From Tepidiformaceae bacterium (lineage in GTDB: Bacteria; Chloroflexota; Dehalococcoidia; Tepidiformales; Tepidiformaceae), in the NCBI GenBank assembly GCA_958295975.1, contig OY282446.1, positions 1,961,289 through 2,025,288 of the forward strand: a stretch of 64,000 nt of DNA, written 5' to 3'. The position numbers were made by a program, and so were the translations under genes. The stretch's first letter is position 1; each line of letters opens with the position of its first letter. The notes beneath the pieces were generated by a model. The model searched no databases. It was not told where the DNA came from and was given only the letters and a program-made list of their open reading frames with translations. Positions 55,588 through 64,000 of the stretch are shown here, one piece after another.

Positions 55588-56864
55588 GTCCGGGGTCCGA
55601 TCGTGGCTGCGATGTCGTTACGCATGAAGACCCCCTTGAAGTAGATACGGCGCGCGTTGTCATAGGCCCGTTCCCGCGCCTGGATGAGCGTGGGCGCGCG
55701 CGCGACGACGGTCAAGACGCGCCCCCCGTTCGTGACCACGCCGCCGTCGGCCTCCTTCGTGCCCGCGTGGAACACGCGCGCGTCGGGGTCCACGTCGTCG
55801 AGCCCCTCGATGCGGTGGCCGGTGGCGTACGGGCCCGGGTAGCCGCCGCTGGCGAGCACGACGCCGACGGCGTGCTCGTCCGACCACGCCACGGCGGCGT
55901 CCGCGAGCCTGCCCTCGGCGGCGGCGCGGCAGAGGGCGAAGAGGTCGCTGTCCAGCCGCGCCATGAGCACCTGCGCCTCGGGGTCGCCGAAGCGCGCGTT
56001 GAATTCGAGCACGCGCACCTCTTCCGGTTGCGTGATCATCAGGCCCGGGTAGAGCGTGCCCGTGTAGGGGCGTCCGGCGGCGGCCATGCCCGCGATCGTG
56101 GGGGCCACCACCTCGCGCTCGATGGCGGCGGTCAGCGCGGGCGTCATCAGGAGGCCCGGGCTGACCGCGCCCATGCCGCCGGTGTTGAGGCCATGGTCGC
56201 CGTCGAGGGCGCGCTTGTAGTCGGTGGCGGAGGGCGTGAGCACGGCGGTGTGGCCGTCGCAGATGGCGTGGGCGCTCGTCTCCCAGCCGCGCAGGCGCTC
56301 CTCGACGACCACCTCGTCGCCGGCCTCGCCGAATTCGCGCCGCACCATGATGGCGTGGAGGGCGGCGAGCGCCCCCTCGCGGTCGTCGCAGACGAGCGCG
56401 CCCTTGCCCGCCGCCAGACCGCTGGCCTTGACCACCAGCGGGCGCTCCGCGCCGTCGCCGACGTACGCGGCGGCTTCGGCGTGGTCGCGGAAGACGCGGA
56501 AGGGCGCGGTGGCGATGCCGCGGTCGGCCATGAATTGCTTGGCCCAGGCCTTGCTGGCCTCGATGGCGGCGGCGGCGGCGGTCGGTCCGTAGCAGGGCAG
56601 GCCGCGCGCGCGCAGGCGGTCCACCAGCCCCAGCGGCTGAGGGTCGTCCATGGTGGCCAGGTAGAAGTCGATGTTGAGGTCGCGGGCGGCGTTCACCAGC
56701 CCGTCGATGTCGCGCGGGGAGACGGACACGTTCGTGGCCACCTGGGCCGTGCCCGCGTTGCCGGGCGCGACGTAAATCTCGTCGACGTCGGGGCTCTGGC
56801 GCAGCTTCCAGGCGATGGCGTGCTCGCGCGCGCCCATGCCGGCCAGCAGCACGCGCGCGCCCAT
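55584..56864 (-). CDS. purD: Phosphoribosylamine-glycine ligase
   Basis: A 426-residue ATP-grasp ligase joining phosphoribosylamine and glycine in purine synthesis. It opens with VLLAGMGAREHAIAWKLRQS, has YVAPGNAGTAQ, the ATP-grasp KASGLAAGKGA loop, and metal residues in EFNARFGDPEAQ. The length is normal. It follows guaA by 25 bases on the same strand and is itself coupled to purE, so the three form a purine operon. Confidence 0.94.
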   Translation of the reverse strand: MGARVLLAGMGAREHAIAWKLRQSPDVDEIYVAPGNAGTAQVATNVSVSPRDIDGLVNAARDLNIDFYLATMDDPQPLGLVDRLRARGLPCYGPTAAAAAIEASKAWAKQFMADRGIATAPFRVFRDHAEAAAYVGDGAERPLVVKASGLAAGKGALVCDDREGALAALHAIMVRREFGEAGDEVVVEERLRGWETSAHAICDGHTAVLTPSATDYKRALDGDHGLNTGGMGAVSPGLLMTPALTAAIEREVVAPTIAGMAAAGRPYTGTLYPGLMITQPEEVRVLEFNARFGDPEAQVLMARLDSDLFALCRAAAEGRLADAAVAWSDEHAVGVVLASGGYPGPYATGHRIEGLDDVDPDARVFHAGTKEADGGVVTNGGRVLTVVARAPTLIQARERAYDNARRIYFKGVFMRNDIAATIGPRT

Positions 56865-56889
56865 CAGGGGCGCTCCCCGCCGCGCGCGC

Positions 56890-58455
56890 TCACTCCCACT
56901 CGATCGTCCCCGGCGGCTTGCTGGTGATGTCGTAGACGACGCGGTTGACGGCGTCGACCTCGTTGACGATGCGGTTGGAGACGCGCGCGAGCAGGTCGTG
57001 GGGCAGGCGCGCCCAGTCCGCCGTCATGGCGTCCTCGGCGGCGACGGCGCGCAGGGCGATGGCGTGGCCGTAGGTGCGGAAGTCGCCCATCACGCCCACG
57101 GTGCGCGTGTCCGTGAGCACGGCGAAGCTCTGCCAGAGGCCGCGTTCGAGCCCGGCGGCGCGCACCTCCCCGGTGAAGATGGCGTCGGCGGCGCGCAGCA
57201 CGGCCAGCCGCTCCGCCGTCACCTCGCCGATGACGCGCACGGCCAGCCCCGGGCCGGGGAAGGGCTGCCGCCAGAGGATCTCGTCGGGCAGGCCCAGTTC
57301 CGCGCCGATGCGCCGCACCTCGTCCTTGAAGAGGAAGCGCAGCGGCTCGACCAGCTCCAGGTCCATGCGTTCGGGCAGGCCGCCCACGTTGTGGTGGCTC
57401 TTGATGCGCGCCGAGCCCGTCCCGTGCGAGGCGCTCTCGATGACGTCGGGGTAGAGGGTGCCCTGGCAGAGGAAGCGCGCGTCCGCGATCGTGCGCGCCT
57501 CCGCCTCGAAGGCCTCGATGAAGGCCGCGCCGATGCGGCGGCGCTTCGTCTCCGGGTTGGTCACCTCGGCCAGCGCCGCGAGGAAGCGGTCGCGCGCGTC
57601 GATCACGCGCAGGTTCATGCGCAGGGCGCGGCGGAAGGCCGTCTCCACCTCCTCCGCCTCGCCCGCGCGCAGCAGGCCGTTGTCCACGAACAGGCAGGTC
57701 AGGCGGTCGCCGATGGCGCGATGCGCGAGCGTGGCGGCGACGGCGCTGTCCACGCCGCCGGAGAGGCCGCAGACAACGCGCCCGCCGCCCACCTGCGCGC
57801 GGATGGCCTCCACCGTTTCGGCGATGAAGTCGCCGGGCGTCCAGTCCGCCGCCGCGCCGCAGACGCCGTGCGCGAAGTTGGCGAGGATGTCCGCGCCGCG
57901 CGGCGTGTGCGCCACCTCGGGGTGGAACTGCAGGCCGTAGTAGCCGCGCGCCGCGTCGGCCATGACCGCCACCGGCGAGTTGGCCGAGGCGGCCAGCGGC
58001 GCGAAGCCCGGCGGCGGCTCCTCGATGCGGTCGCCGTGGCTCATCCACACGTCGAGTTCGGCGGGCAGCCCCGCGAACAGGGGCGACTCGCCCGTGGTGG
58101 CGATGGCGGCGGGGCCGTACTCGCGCGTGCGCCCCGGCCCCACGCGCCCGCCCAGCTGCTCCGCCATGAGCTGCATCCCGTAGCAGATGCCGAGCACGGG
58201 CAGGCCGGAGCCGAACACCCAGGGCGCGGCCCGCGGCGCCTCCGGCTCGTAGACGCTGTTGGGGCCGCCGGAGAGCACGAAGCCGCGCACGTCGAGGTGG
58301 TCGAGCGCCGCCGCCTCCGCGTCGTGGGGGATCACCTCGCAGTACGTGTTCAGCTCGCGGATGCGCCGCGCGATCAACATGCTGTACTGCGAGCCGAAAT
58401 CGACGACCGCGATGGCGGCGTGGCGGGGGCGCGCGGGGGCCGTGCGTTCGGGCAA
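56890..58455 (-). CDS. guaA: GMP synthase (glutamine-hydrolysing)
   Basis: A 521-residue two-domain enzyme that converts XMP to GMP. The glutaminase domain has [15 protein letters not shown], the nucleophile Cys91 (GICYGMQ) and FHPEV; the synthetase has the P-loop [10 protein letters not shown] and the dimerisation C terminus ending in [10 protein letters not shown]. The TTG at 58455 is used because it gives the normal distance to DFGSQY and because a TTGAAC-N17-TAGCAT promoter ends ten bases upstream. It heads the purine operon with purD and purE. Confidence 0.93.
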   Translation of the reverse strand: MPERTAPARPRHAAIAVVDFGSQYSMLIARRIRELNTYCEVIPHDAEAAALDHLDVRGFVLSGGPNSVYEPEAPRAAPWVFGSGLPVLGICYGMQLMAEQLGGRVGPGRTREYGPAAIATTGESPLFAGLPAELDVWMSHGDRIEEPPPGFAPLAASANSPVAVMADAARGYYGLQFHPEVAHTPRGADILANFAHGVCGAAADWTPGDFIAETVEAIRAQVGGGRVVCGLSGGVDSAVAATLAHRAIGDRLTCLFVDNGLLRAGEAEEVETAFRRALRMNLRVIDARDRFLAALAEVTNPETKRRRIGAAFIEAFEAEARTIADARFLCQGTLYPDVIESASHGTGSARIKSHHNVGGLPERMDLELVEPLRFLFKDEVRRIGAELGLPDEILWRQPFPGPGLAVRVIGEVTAERLAVLRAADAIFTGEVRAAGLERGLWQSFAVLTDTRTVGVMGDFRTYGHAIALRAVAAEDAMTADWARLPHDLLARVSNRIVNEVDAVNRVVYDITSKPPGTIEWE

Positions 58456-58465
58456 CTCGCCCGCG

Positions 58466-58494
58466 ATGCTAGCAAAGGCGTATAAACCGTTCAA
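58466..58494 (-). promoter_or_regulatory. guaA promoter, overlapping the tsaC promoter
   Basis: On the minus strand TTGAAC (58494-58489) and TAGCAT (58471-58466) are separated by exactly 17 bases. On the plus strand a TATAAA box at 58481-58486 lies within the same stretch, 14 bases before the tsaC ATG. RNA polymerase could not occupy both at once, so purine synthesis and tsaC-pgk expression may compete. Confidence 0.55.
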
Positions 58495-58500
58495 CGATTC

Positions 58501-59166
58501 ATGCCCCTTCGCGTCCTGCCCGCGTCCTCGCCCGATGCCGCCGCGCGCGTGGCCGACGCCCTGCGCGCGGGCGGCCTCGCCATCGTGCCCACCGATACCG
58601 TCTACGGCGTGGCCGCCGACGTGCGCCGCGACGACGCCGTGCGCGCGCTCTACGCGGCCAAGGGCAAGAGCGCGCGCGAGCCGCTGCAGCTGCTCTTCCC
58701 GCCCGACGCCGCCGCGCTGGCCCCGTGGGCGCGCCTCACCGCCCCCGCGCGCCGCCTGATCGAGGCCCTCGGCCCCGGCGCCTGGACCGTCGTCGCGCCC
58801 GCCGCCGATGGCTGGTCCAGCCCCGCGCTGGCGGGCGGCGCCACCGTGGGCGTGCGCATGCCCCCCATGCCCGCGCTGGCGGCGGTGCTGACCGCACTGG
58901 GCGCGCCCCTCGCCGCCTCCAGCGCCAACCGCCACGGCGGGCCCAGCCCCACGACCTGCGCCGACGCCGTGGCCGCCATCGGCGAACGCTGCGCCGCCGC
59001 CCTCGACGCCGGACCGACGCCGCGCGGCCTCGATTCCACCGTCGTCGATTGCAGCCGCACGCCGCCGCGTATCCTGCGCGAGGGCGCGGTTCCGGCCGCG
59101 ACCGTCGCCGCCCACCTCGGCCTCGACGCCATCGAGGTGGCGCGGCGCGCGGAGGGCGCGCGATGA
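58501..59166 (+). CDS. tsaC: L-threonylcarbamoyladenylate synthase (Sua5/YrdC/YwlC)
   Basis: A 221-residue YrdC-domain protein making threonylcarbamoyl-AMP for the t6A modification of tRNA position 37. Key motifs: [18 protein letters not shown] with the ATP site, [13 protein letters not shown], and [13 protein letters not shown]. It lacks the C-terminal Sua5 domain, so it is the short type. It overlaps pgk by four bases (ATGA). The leader is about seven bases downstream of the predicted start site, so it is almost leaderless. Confidence 0.92.
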   Translation: MPLRVLPASSPDAAARVADALRAGGLAIVPTDTVYGVAADVRRDDAVRALYAAKGKSAREPLQLLFPPDAAALAPWARLTAPARRLIEALGPGAWTVVAPAADGWSSPALAGGATVGVRMPPMPALAAVLTALGAPLAASSANRHGGPSPTTCADAVAAIGERCAAALDAGPTPRGLDSTVVDCSRTPPRILREGAVPAATVAAHLGLDAIEVARRAEGAR

Positions 59167-60365
59167 GCGCGGACGGCATCGGCAAGCGCACCGTGCGCGA
59201 CCTCGACGCGGCGGGCCTGCGCGTGCTGCTGCGCGCCGACCTCAACGCGCCCCTCGACGGCGGCGCCGTGGCCGACGACACGCGCCTGCGCGAGTCGCTC
59301 CCCACCATCCGCCTGCTGCTCGACGGCGGCGCATCCGTGATCGTCTGCTCGCACCTGGGCCGCCCGGGGGGGAAGCGCGACGCGGCCCTCAGCCTCGCGC
59401 CCGTGGCCGCGCGCCTGGCCGAACTGCTGGGCCAGCCCGTGGCCTTCGCCGACGACTGCGTGGGCCCCGCCGCCGATGCCGTCGCGCGCGCCCTCGCGCC
59501 CGGCGAGGCCGCCCTGCTGGAGAACCTGCGCTTCCACCCGGGCGAGGAGGCGAACGACGCCGCCTTCGCCGCGGCCCTCGCCGCCCACGCCGACGCCTTC
59601 GTCAACGACGCCTTCGGGGCCGCCCACCGCGCCCACGCCTCCACCGCGGGCGTGGCCGCCCTCCTGCCCGCCGTGGCCGGTCTGCTGCTGGAGAAGGAGG
59701 CGCGCTACCTCGGCGGGCTGGTGGCCAACCCCCCGCGCCCCTTCGCCGCCGTCGTCGGGGGCGCGAAGGTGAGCGGCAAGATCGCCGCCATCGACCACCT
59801 CCTGCCGAAGCTCGACCGCCTCCTGCTCGGCGGGGGCATGGCCAACGCCTTCCTCAAGGCGGGCGGCGCGAACGTGGGCGCCTCGCCGGTCGAGGACGGC
59901 CTGCTCGACGCCGCCCGCGCCATCCTCGACCGCGCCGCCGCCGCGGGCGTGGCCATGCACCTGCCCGTCGACGTGGTCGTGGCCGAACGCATCGCCGCGG
60001 ACGCGCCCGCCGCCGTCGTCCCCGCGCACGCCGTCCCCGACGGCATGATGGCGCTCGACGTTGGCCCCGCCACGCTGGACGCCTTCGGCAAGGCGCTCGC
60101 GGACGCGGCGGCGGTCGTCTGGAACGGCCCCCTCGGCGTGTTCGAGCTGGCGCCGTTCGCGGGCGGATCGCGCGGCCTCGCGCACGCCCTCGCCGCGCTC
60201 GACGCCGTGACCGTGGTGGGCGGGGGCGAGACGGCGGCGGTGGTCGCGCGCGAGGGTCTGGCCGAGCGCTTCACGCACGTCTCGACGGGCGGCGGCGCCT
60301 CGCTGGAGATGCTGGAGGGGAAGGAGCTGCCCGGCCTCGCCGCCCTCGACGACGCGGTGGTGTAG
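59163..60365 (+). CDS. pgk: Phosphoglycerate kinase
   Basis: A 400-residue glycolytic kinase that makes ATP from 1,3-bisphosphoglycerate. N-terminal [11 protein letters not shown] and [11 protein letters not shown] bind the phosphoglycerate; [16 protein letters not shown] and the C-terminal [11 protein letters not shown] bind nucleotide, and NGPLGVFE is present. The gene overlaps tsaC by four bases. It has a somewhat Ala/Arg-rich composition, in line with the GC content. A DNA methyltransferase-HNH gene follows directly. Confidence 0.95.
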   Translation: MSADGIGKRTVRDLDAAGLRVLLRADLNAPLDGGAVADDTRLRESLPTIRLLLDGGASVIVCSHLGRPGGKRDAALSLAPVAARLAELLGQPVAFADDCVGPAADAVARALAPGEAALLENLRFHPGEEANDAAFAAALAAHADAFVNDAFGAAHRAHASTAGVAALLPAVAGLLLEKEARYLGGLVANPPRPFAAVVGGAKVSGKIAAIDHLLPKLDRLLLGGGMANAFLKAGGANVGASPVEDGLLDAARAILDRAAAAGVAMHLPVDVVVAERIAADAPAAVVPAHAVPDGMMALDVGPATLDAFGKALADAAAVVWNGPLGVFELAPFAGGSRGLAHALAALDAVTVVGGGETAAVVAREGLAERFTHVSTGGGASLEMLEGKELPGLAALDDAVV

Positions 60366-60368
60366 GAT
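60363..60368 (+). promoter_or_regulatory. Possible -10 box (TAGGAT) for methyltransferase copy 2
   Basis: TAGGAT overlaps the pgk stop and ends eight bases before the ATG at 60377, so the gene may be transcribed on its own as well as by read-through. Confidence 0.35.
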
Positions 60369-60376
60369 TCGCACAA

Positions 60377-61963
60377 ATGGCCGAGCCGAACTTCGCGAAC
60401 CGCACGCTCTTCCACGGGGACAACCTCGCGTTCCTCAAGAAGCTGGACACGGGCACGGTCCATCTCATCGCCACGGACCCGCCCTTCAAGAAGGGCCGCG
60501 ACTTCCATGCCACGCCGGACAGCCTCGCCGCCGGGGCCTCCTTTCAGGATCGCTGGAGCTGGGAGCGCGACGTCCACCAGGACTGGGTGGACCAGCTCAT
60601 GGATGACTGGCCCGATGTGCTTCATGTCATCGAGGGATCGCGCAAGTCGTACGGCGACGACATGGGCGCGTTCCTGTGCTTCATGGGCGTGCGCTTGCTG
60701 GAGATGCGCCGCGTGCTGCGCGACGACGGCACCATCTACCTTCACTGCGACCACACGGCCAGCCACTACCTCAAGGAATTGATGGACGCCATCTTCAAGC
60801 GCAGGAACTTCCGCAACGAGATCATCTGGCAGCGAACGATCACGAGGAAGGGAAACCTGACTCGCGGGATCGCGGAGGATACCGACACGATCCTGCGGTA
60901 CAGCAAAGGCAAGCAGTTCACCTGGAACAGCGAAGCGGTGACCGCGCCGTACGATCTGGAAGAGCTTGATGAAAAGACGAGGCAAAAATACAGCCAGAAG
61001 GACAAGGACGGCAGACTCTACCAGTTGACGGCTATCACTTCGCCAACCCAGGAACCGCAGTCTCCCCGCACCTATGAGGTGATGGGAGTTACCCGAACGT
61101 GGCGGTGGACGAAAAAGCGCATGGAGCGGGAGATAGCAGAGGGAAGAATCGTCCAGACGAAGCCGGGCAACGTTCCGCGCCAGATTCGTTATCTGGACGA
61201 ACAGAAGGGGAAGACGCTCAATAACGTGTGGGTGGACATCCCCGCGATCAATTCGCAGGCGCGCGAACGGACCGGCTACCGGACGCAGAAGCCGGTCGCC
61301 CTCTATGAGCGCATCATTCGCGCGTCCTCCAATCCCGGCGACATCGTGCTCGACCCCTTCGCGGGATGCGCCACCACCTGCGTCGCCGCCGAGCGACTGG
61401 GCCGCCAGTGGGTGGGCATGGATATCTGGGACAAGGCGCACGAGACCGTCCTCCATCGGCTGGAGGCGGAGGGCCTGGCCTCTCCCGACGGGAGCAATGG
61501 CGAGCGGCTGCTCACCTTCGGCCAGATCCACTACGCGACGGAGCCGCCCGCGCGCACGGACGACGGCGAGGAGGCCGTGCCCTTCCTGCGCCTGAAGGTT
61601 CGGCGCGCACTAGAGCGCTGGCAGCGCCTGCCACGCGCGCGGATCGCCGAGTACCTCGTGGAGGCGCAGGCGAAGGACCAGAACGGGGAGGTTATTTGCG
61701 CGGGCTGCGGGCGCGTGCTCGAACCCGAGTTCATGCACCTCGATCATGTCCTGCCGCGTAAGGATGGTGGCGTGAACGATATCACGAACCGCATCCTGCT
61801 CTGCCCGCCTTGCAACGGGCGCAAGGGCGCGAACCTGACGCTGAGCGGCTTGGTCCGTGAGAACAAGAAGGTTGACTGGATGCGCGATGAGCAGCTGGCG
61901 AAACTGGCGCAGCACAACGCACGCGCAATGGCCGAGCGTGTCCGTGTCGAGCTGTCGGGGTAG
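60377..61963 (+). CDS. DNA methyltransferase (beta class) fused to HNH nuclease, copy 2
   Basis: A 528-residue paralogue of the protein at 25185. The N terminus (NRTLFHGDNL, LIATDPPF, DFHATPDSLAAG) and the SAM-binding part (YRTQKPVALYERIIRASS, DPFAGCATT) are close to copy 1, while the region at about 150-280 is almost unrelated, as expected for a different target-recognition domain. The C terminus has the same HNH domain with two CxxC knuckles (CAGCG, CPPCN) and LDHVLPRKDGG. The middle is AT-richer than the ends. It sits directly after pgk. Confidence 0.87.
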   Translation: MAEPNFANRTLFHGDNLAFLKKLDTGTVHLIATDPPFKKGRDFHATPDSLAAGASFQDRWSWERDVHQDWVDQLMDDWPDVLHVIEGSRKSYGDDMGAFLCFMGVRLLEMRRVLRDDGTIYLHCDHTASHYLKELMDAIFKRRNFRNEIIWQRTITRKGNLTRGIAEDTDTILRYSKGKQFTWNSEAVTAPYDLEELDEKTRQKYSQKDKDGRLYQLTAITSPTQEPQSPRTYEVMGVTRTWRWTKKRMEREIAEGRIVQTKPGNVPRQIRYLDEQKGKTLNNVWVDIPAINSQARERTGYRTQKPVALYERIIRASSNPGDIVLDPFAGCATTCVAAERLGRQWVGMDIWDKAHETVLHRLEAEGLASPDGSNGERLLTFGQIHYATEPPARTDDGEEAVPFLRLKVRRALERWQRLPRARIAEYLVEAQAKDQNGEVICAGCGRVLEPEFMHLDHVLPRKDGGVNDITNRILLCPPCNGRKGANLTLSGLVRENKKVDWMRDEQLAKLAQHNARAMAERVRVELSG

Positions 61964-61989
61964 GGCGTGGTAGTGCCTATCTGTAGTTT

Positions 61990-62859
61990 TCACGATCCCT
62001 GCGGTATGTTCCGTGGCGGGACTAGGGATTTCTCTGCCCACTTGTCATAAACGAAGTCAAAAAAACCATCGATTGGACGCAAGGTGGACCGAACTATCTC
62101 ATAAAGTTCTCGCCCCGCTACAGTAAAGAGAGCGTTGTTCACATCCATATTTTTCTGTTCTTTCAGATCAATTTCAACGACTTTCCCAAAATAATCAGCA
62201 CGTATAGTCCTACTAGACGGCTGTATAATGAATCCAGCAACACCGTTATATCGGAGAATCCCAATGTCTTCAAGGTGCTTTATTGTGAGAAAATCAATTC
62301 CTTGATTGTGATAAATTGGGTTCGTATTAATGTCTGAAGAATCAATAACAGGGATCTTCATAGAGTTGATCACCCAGACATACCTACAGACACTAGCGAA
62401 CAATTCTGCTTCTCCTTTCCCAAGATCCTCCATGATATTGACTGTCTTTCTCGAGAAAGATCCGGGGTGGTTTGCTTCGCCAGCGAGGATGCGCGCCCAC
62501 AGGTCCTGCATCTCTTCATCAGAGATCAGCCGTGCTTTCTCAAAGAAATTGATGATCCAGTCCTGCTCCATTTCGTGGGGCGAAGCGTTGTCTTGATCAA
62601 GATGGGGAACGGATTTATCAAGAATCAACTCCATGTTCCTCTGGCGCGTCATTTCTTCGATATTGGCACGATAACGCGCTCTCTCATGCAGGCTTTGCAC
62701 ATCGATTTCAGTCTGAGCACGAATGAGGCTAACATCAGCCTCAGCCTTCGCGTTCCGGCGCATTTGCCACGGTCGGAGCAGTCCTCCCACAGCATCCGAC
62801 GCGCGCTTGGCCAAAACGGCTGCGGGCATGCCTGCGCCCAACGCCACCAGTTCTTCCAC
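61990..62859 (-). CDS. DUF2806-like protein
   Basis: A 289-residue protein matching the DUF2806 pattern: helical N terminus, QRNMELILDKS, DWIINFFEKARLISDEEMQD, LWARILAGEANHPGSFSRKT and a C-terminal alpha/beta part. The function of the family is unknown. Its gene is strongly AT-rich. Start is uncertain: GTG 62859 or TTG 62862, the latter being seven bases after GAGGGGG. It converges on the methyltransferase-HNH gene with 26 bases between stops, so the two may have been gained together, though this is not shown. Confidence 0.75.
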   Translation of the reverse strand: MEELVALGAGMPAAVLAKRASDAVGGLLRPWQMRRNAKAEADVSLIRAQTEIDVQSLHERARYRANIEEMTRQRNMELILDKSVPHLDQDNASPHEMEQDWIINFFEKARLISDEEMQDLWARILAGEANHPGSFSRKTVNIMEDLGKGEAELFASVCRYVWVINSMKIPVIDSSDINTNPIYHNQGIDFLTIKHLEDIGILRYNGVAGFIIQPSSRTIRADYFGKVVEIDLKEQKNMDVNNALFTVAGRELYEIVRSTLRPIDGFFDFVYDKWAEKSLVPPRNIPQGS

Positions 62860-62952
62860 CAAGGGCTGGCCCCCTCGCTTAGACGAATCGCTAACGCTAA
62901 GGACTCTACCACGGCGGCAGGATACCGTCGCGCCCCTACGCGCCCCGCGCCG

Positions 62953-62958
62953 TATCAT
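62953..62958 (+). promoter_or_regulatory. -10 box (TATCAT) for a leaderless gene
   Basis: TATCAT ends seven bases before GTG 62966; no Shine-Dalgarno between. Confidence 0.5.
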
Positions 62959-62965
62959 CACGGGC

Positions 62966-64000
62966 GTGGACCTCGAACTGGCCGCGCGCCTCAGCCAGCC
63001 CGCCGATACGAAGGTCGTGCTGTGCGTGCTCGACGGGCTCGGCGGGCTCGAGCGTCCGGAGACGGAGCGCAGCGAGCTCGACCAGTCCAACACGCCCAAC
63101 CTCGACCGCCTCACGGAGACCTCGGACGTGGGGCTGACCGTGCCCGTGGGGATGGGCATCACGCCCGGCAGCGGCCCCGGCCACCTCGCGCTCTTCGGCT
63201 ACGACCCCTACCGCCACGACGTGGGGCGGGGGGTGCTGGAGGCGACGGGCATCGATTTCGCGCTGGGCCCCGACGACGTGGCCGCGCGCGGCAACTTCTG
63301 CACGCTCGACGCGGACGGGAACATCGTCGACCGGCGCGCGGGGCGCATCGCCAGCGAGCGTTCGGCGGCGCTGGTGGAGCGCCTGCGCGGCATCGCGGTG
63401 GACGGCGCGGAGCTGTTCGTGGAGCCCGTGCGCGAGCACCGCTTCGTGCTGGTGCTGCGCGCGCCCGGGCTGGGCGCGGCGGTGAGCGAGACGGACCCGC
63501 AGCGCGAGGGCGTGCCGCCGCTGCCCGCGCGCGGGGCCGACGAAGCGGGCGAGCGCACGGCGGCGCTGGTCAACGGCTTCGCGGCGCAGGCGGGCGCGCT
63601 GCTGGCGGGCGAAGCCGAAGCCAGCGGCCTCACGCTGCGCGGCTTCGCGAAGGTTCCGGCGCTGCCGCAGCTGGAGGACGTGTGGGGGCTGCGCGCCGCC
63701 GCGCTGGCGGTCTACCCGATGTACCGCGGGCTGGCGAAGCTGGCGGGGATGCGGGCGCTGGCCTGTCCGGGGGGCATGGAGCAGCAGCTGGCCGTGGCGC
63801 GCGAGCGCTGGGACGAGTTCGACTACTTCTTCATCCACTACAAGGCGACGGACGCGGCGGGCGAGGACGGCGATTTCGCGGCGAAGGTGCGCGCGCTGGA
63901 GGCGTTCGACGCGCACGTGCCGGACGTGGTGGCGCTGGGCGCGGACGTGCTCATGGTGGCGGGGGACCACTCGACGCCCGCGCTCATGGCCGCGCATTCG
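62966..64000 (+). CDS. apgM: Cofactor-independent phosphoglycerate mutase, archaeal type (3' end missing)
   Basis: Open from GTG 62966 to the window edge (345 codons without a stop), so the gene is cut by the end of the sequence. The translation begins VDLELAARLSQP, with VVLCVLDGLGGLE for the metal-binding Asp, SNTPNLDRL, and TPGSGPGHLALFGYDP, where the catalytic Ser lies. Later YFFIHYKATDAAGEDGD and MVAGDHSTP are alkaline-phosphatase-superfamily metal motifs. This fits ApgM, which interconverts 3- and 2-phosphoglycerate and complements the pgk nearby. A TATCAT box precedes it by seven bases. Confidence 0.9.
   Translation, partial: MDLELAARLSQPADTKVVLCVLDGLGGLERPETERSELDQSNTPNLDRLTETSDVGLTVPVGMGITPGSGPGHLALFGYDPYRHDVGRGVLEATGIDFALGPDDVAARGNFCTLDADGNIVDRRAGRIASERSAALVERLRGIAVDGAELFVEPVREHRFVLVLRAPGLGAAVSETDPQREGVPPLPARGADEAGERTAALVNGFAAQAGALLAGEAEASGLTLRGFAKVPALPQLEDVWGLRAAALAVYPMYRGLAKLAGMRALACPGGMEQQLAVARERWDEFDYFFIHYKATDAAGEDGDFAAKVRALEAFDAHVPDVVALGADVLMVAGDHSTPALMAAHS

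Overview
The window looks like chromosome of a high-GC, aerobic, heterotrophic bacterium. The gene content (A2-type haem-copper oxidase, three CaiB/BaiF CoA-transferase genes, a Baeyer-Villiger-type monooxygenase, a P450, a one-subunit Sdh membrane anchor and a ferredoxin:thioredoxin reductase catalytic chain) would fit Chloroflexota, perhaps Dehalococcoidia or SAR202 relatives. That placement is inference; no 16S rRNA is present.

Layout. 1-3250: a small membrane protein and a CoA-transferase pair. 3261-7644: cytochrome oxidase operon (coxB-coxA-coxC plus a fused cupredoxin protein) behind a good -35/-10 promoter. 7661-10603: RNase P RNA below an operon of zinc-ribbon protein, serine-recombinase-like protein without its catalytic residues, and RNase HI. 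10769-19831: translation and RNA genes (lepA, infC-rpmI-rplT, tRNA-Ser, miaB) with galU, a NUDIX regulator candidate and a GNAT. 19847-25174: a VapBC-like pair, a P450 and sdhCAB. 25185-37187: first methyltransferase-HNH fusion, ABM protein, SAM methyltransferase, modABC, SDR, a GmrSD-type restriction gene, a flavin halogenase and a kinase-like protein. 37262-54173: metabolism (DUF3179 lipoprotein, sucC, FTR, N-acyl-D-amino-acid deacylase type amidohydrolase, MFS, VOC, glutamate dehydrogenase, monooxygenase, an unusual CoA transferase) interrupted by an AT-rich two-gene unit. 54176-64000: a hairpin cluster with an AT-rich orphan gene, purE-purD-guaA, tsaC-pgk, the second methyltransferase-HNH fusion, a DUF2806-like gene and a 3'-truncated phosphoglycerate mutase.

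Three themes stand out. First, many first genes of transcription units carry a TANNNT hexamer ending 6 or 7 bases before the start codon, usually without a Shine-Dalgarno, which suggests widespread leaderless transcription; this also helps choose starts. Second, AT-rich one- or two-gene inserts (31793-33469, 43014-44404, 54176-55068, 61990-62862 and the middles of both methyltransferase genes) sit in junctions between GC-rich housekeeping genes and look like acquired defence or accessory cargo. Third, protein architectures are unusual: a recombinase lacking all four core catalytic residues, two methyltransferase-HNH fusions with divergent centres, a three-part cupredoxin fusion and a CoA transferase with an apparently permuted domain order. 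Functions not assigned by clear motifs are stated as unknown.
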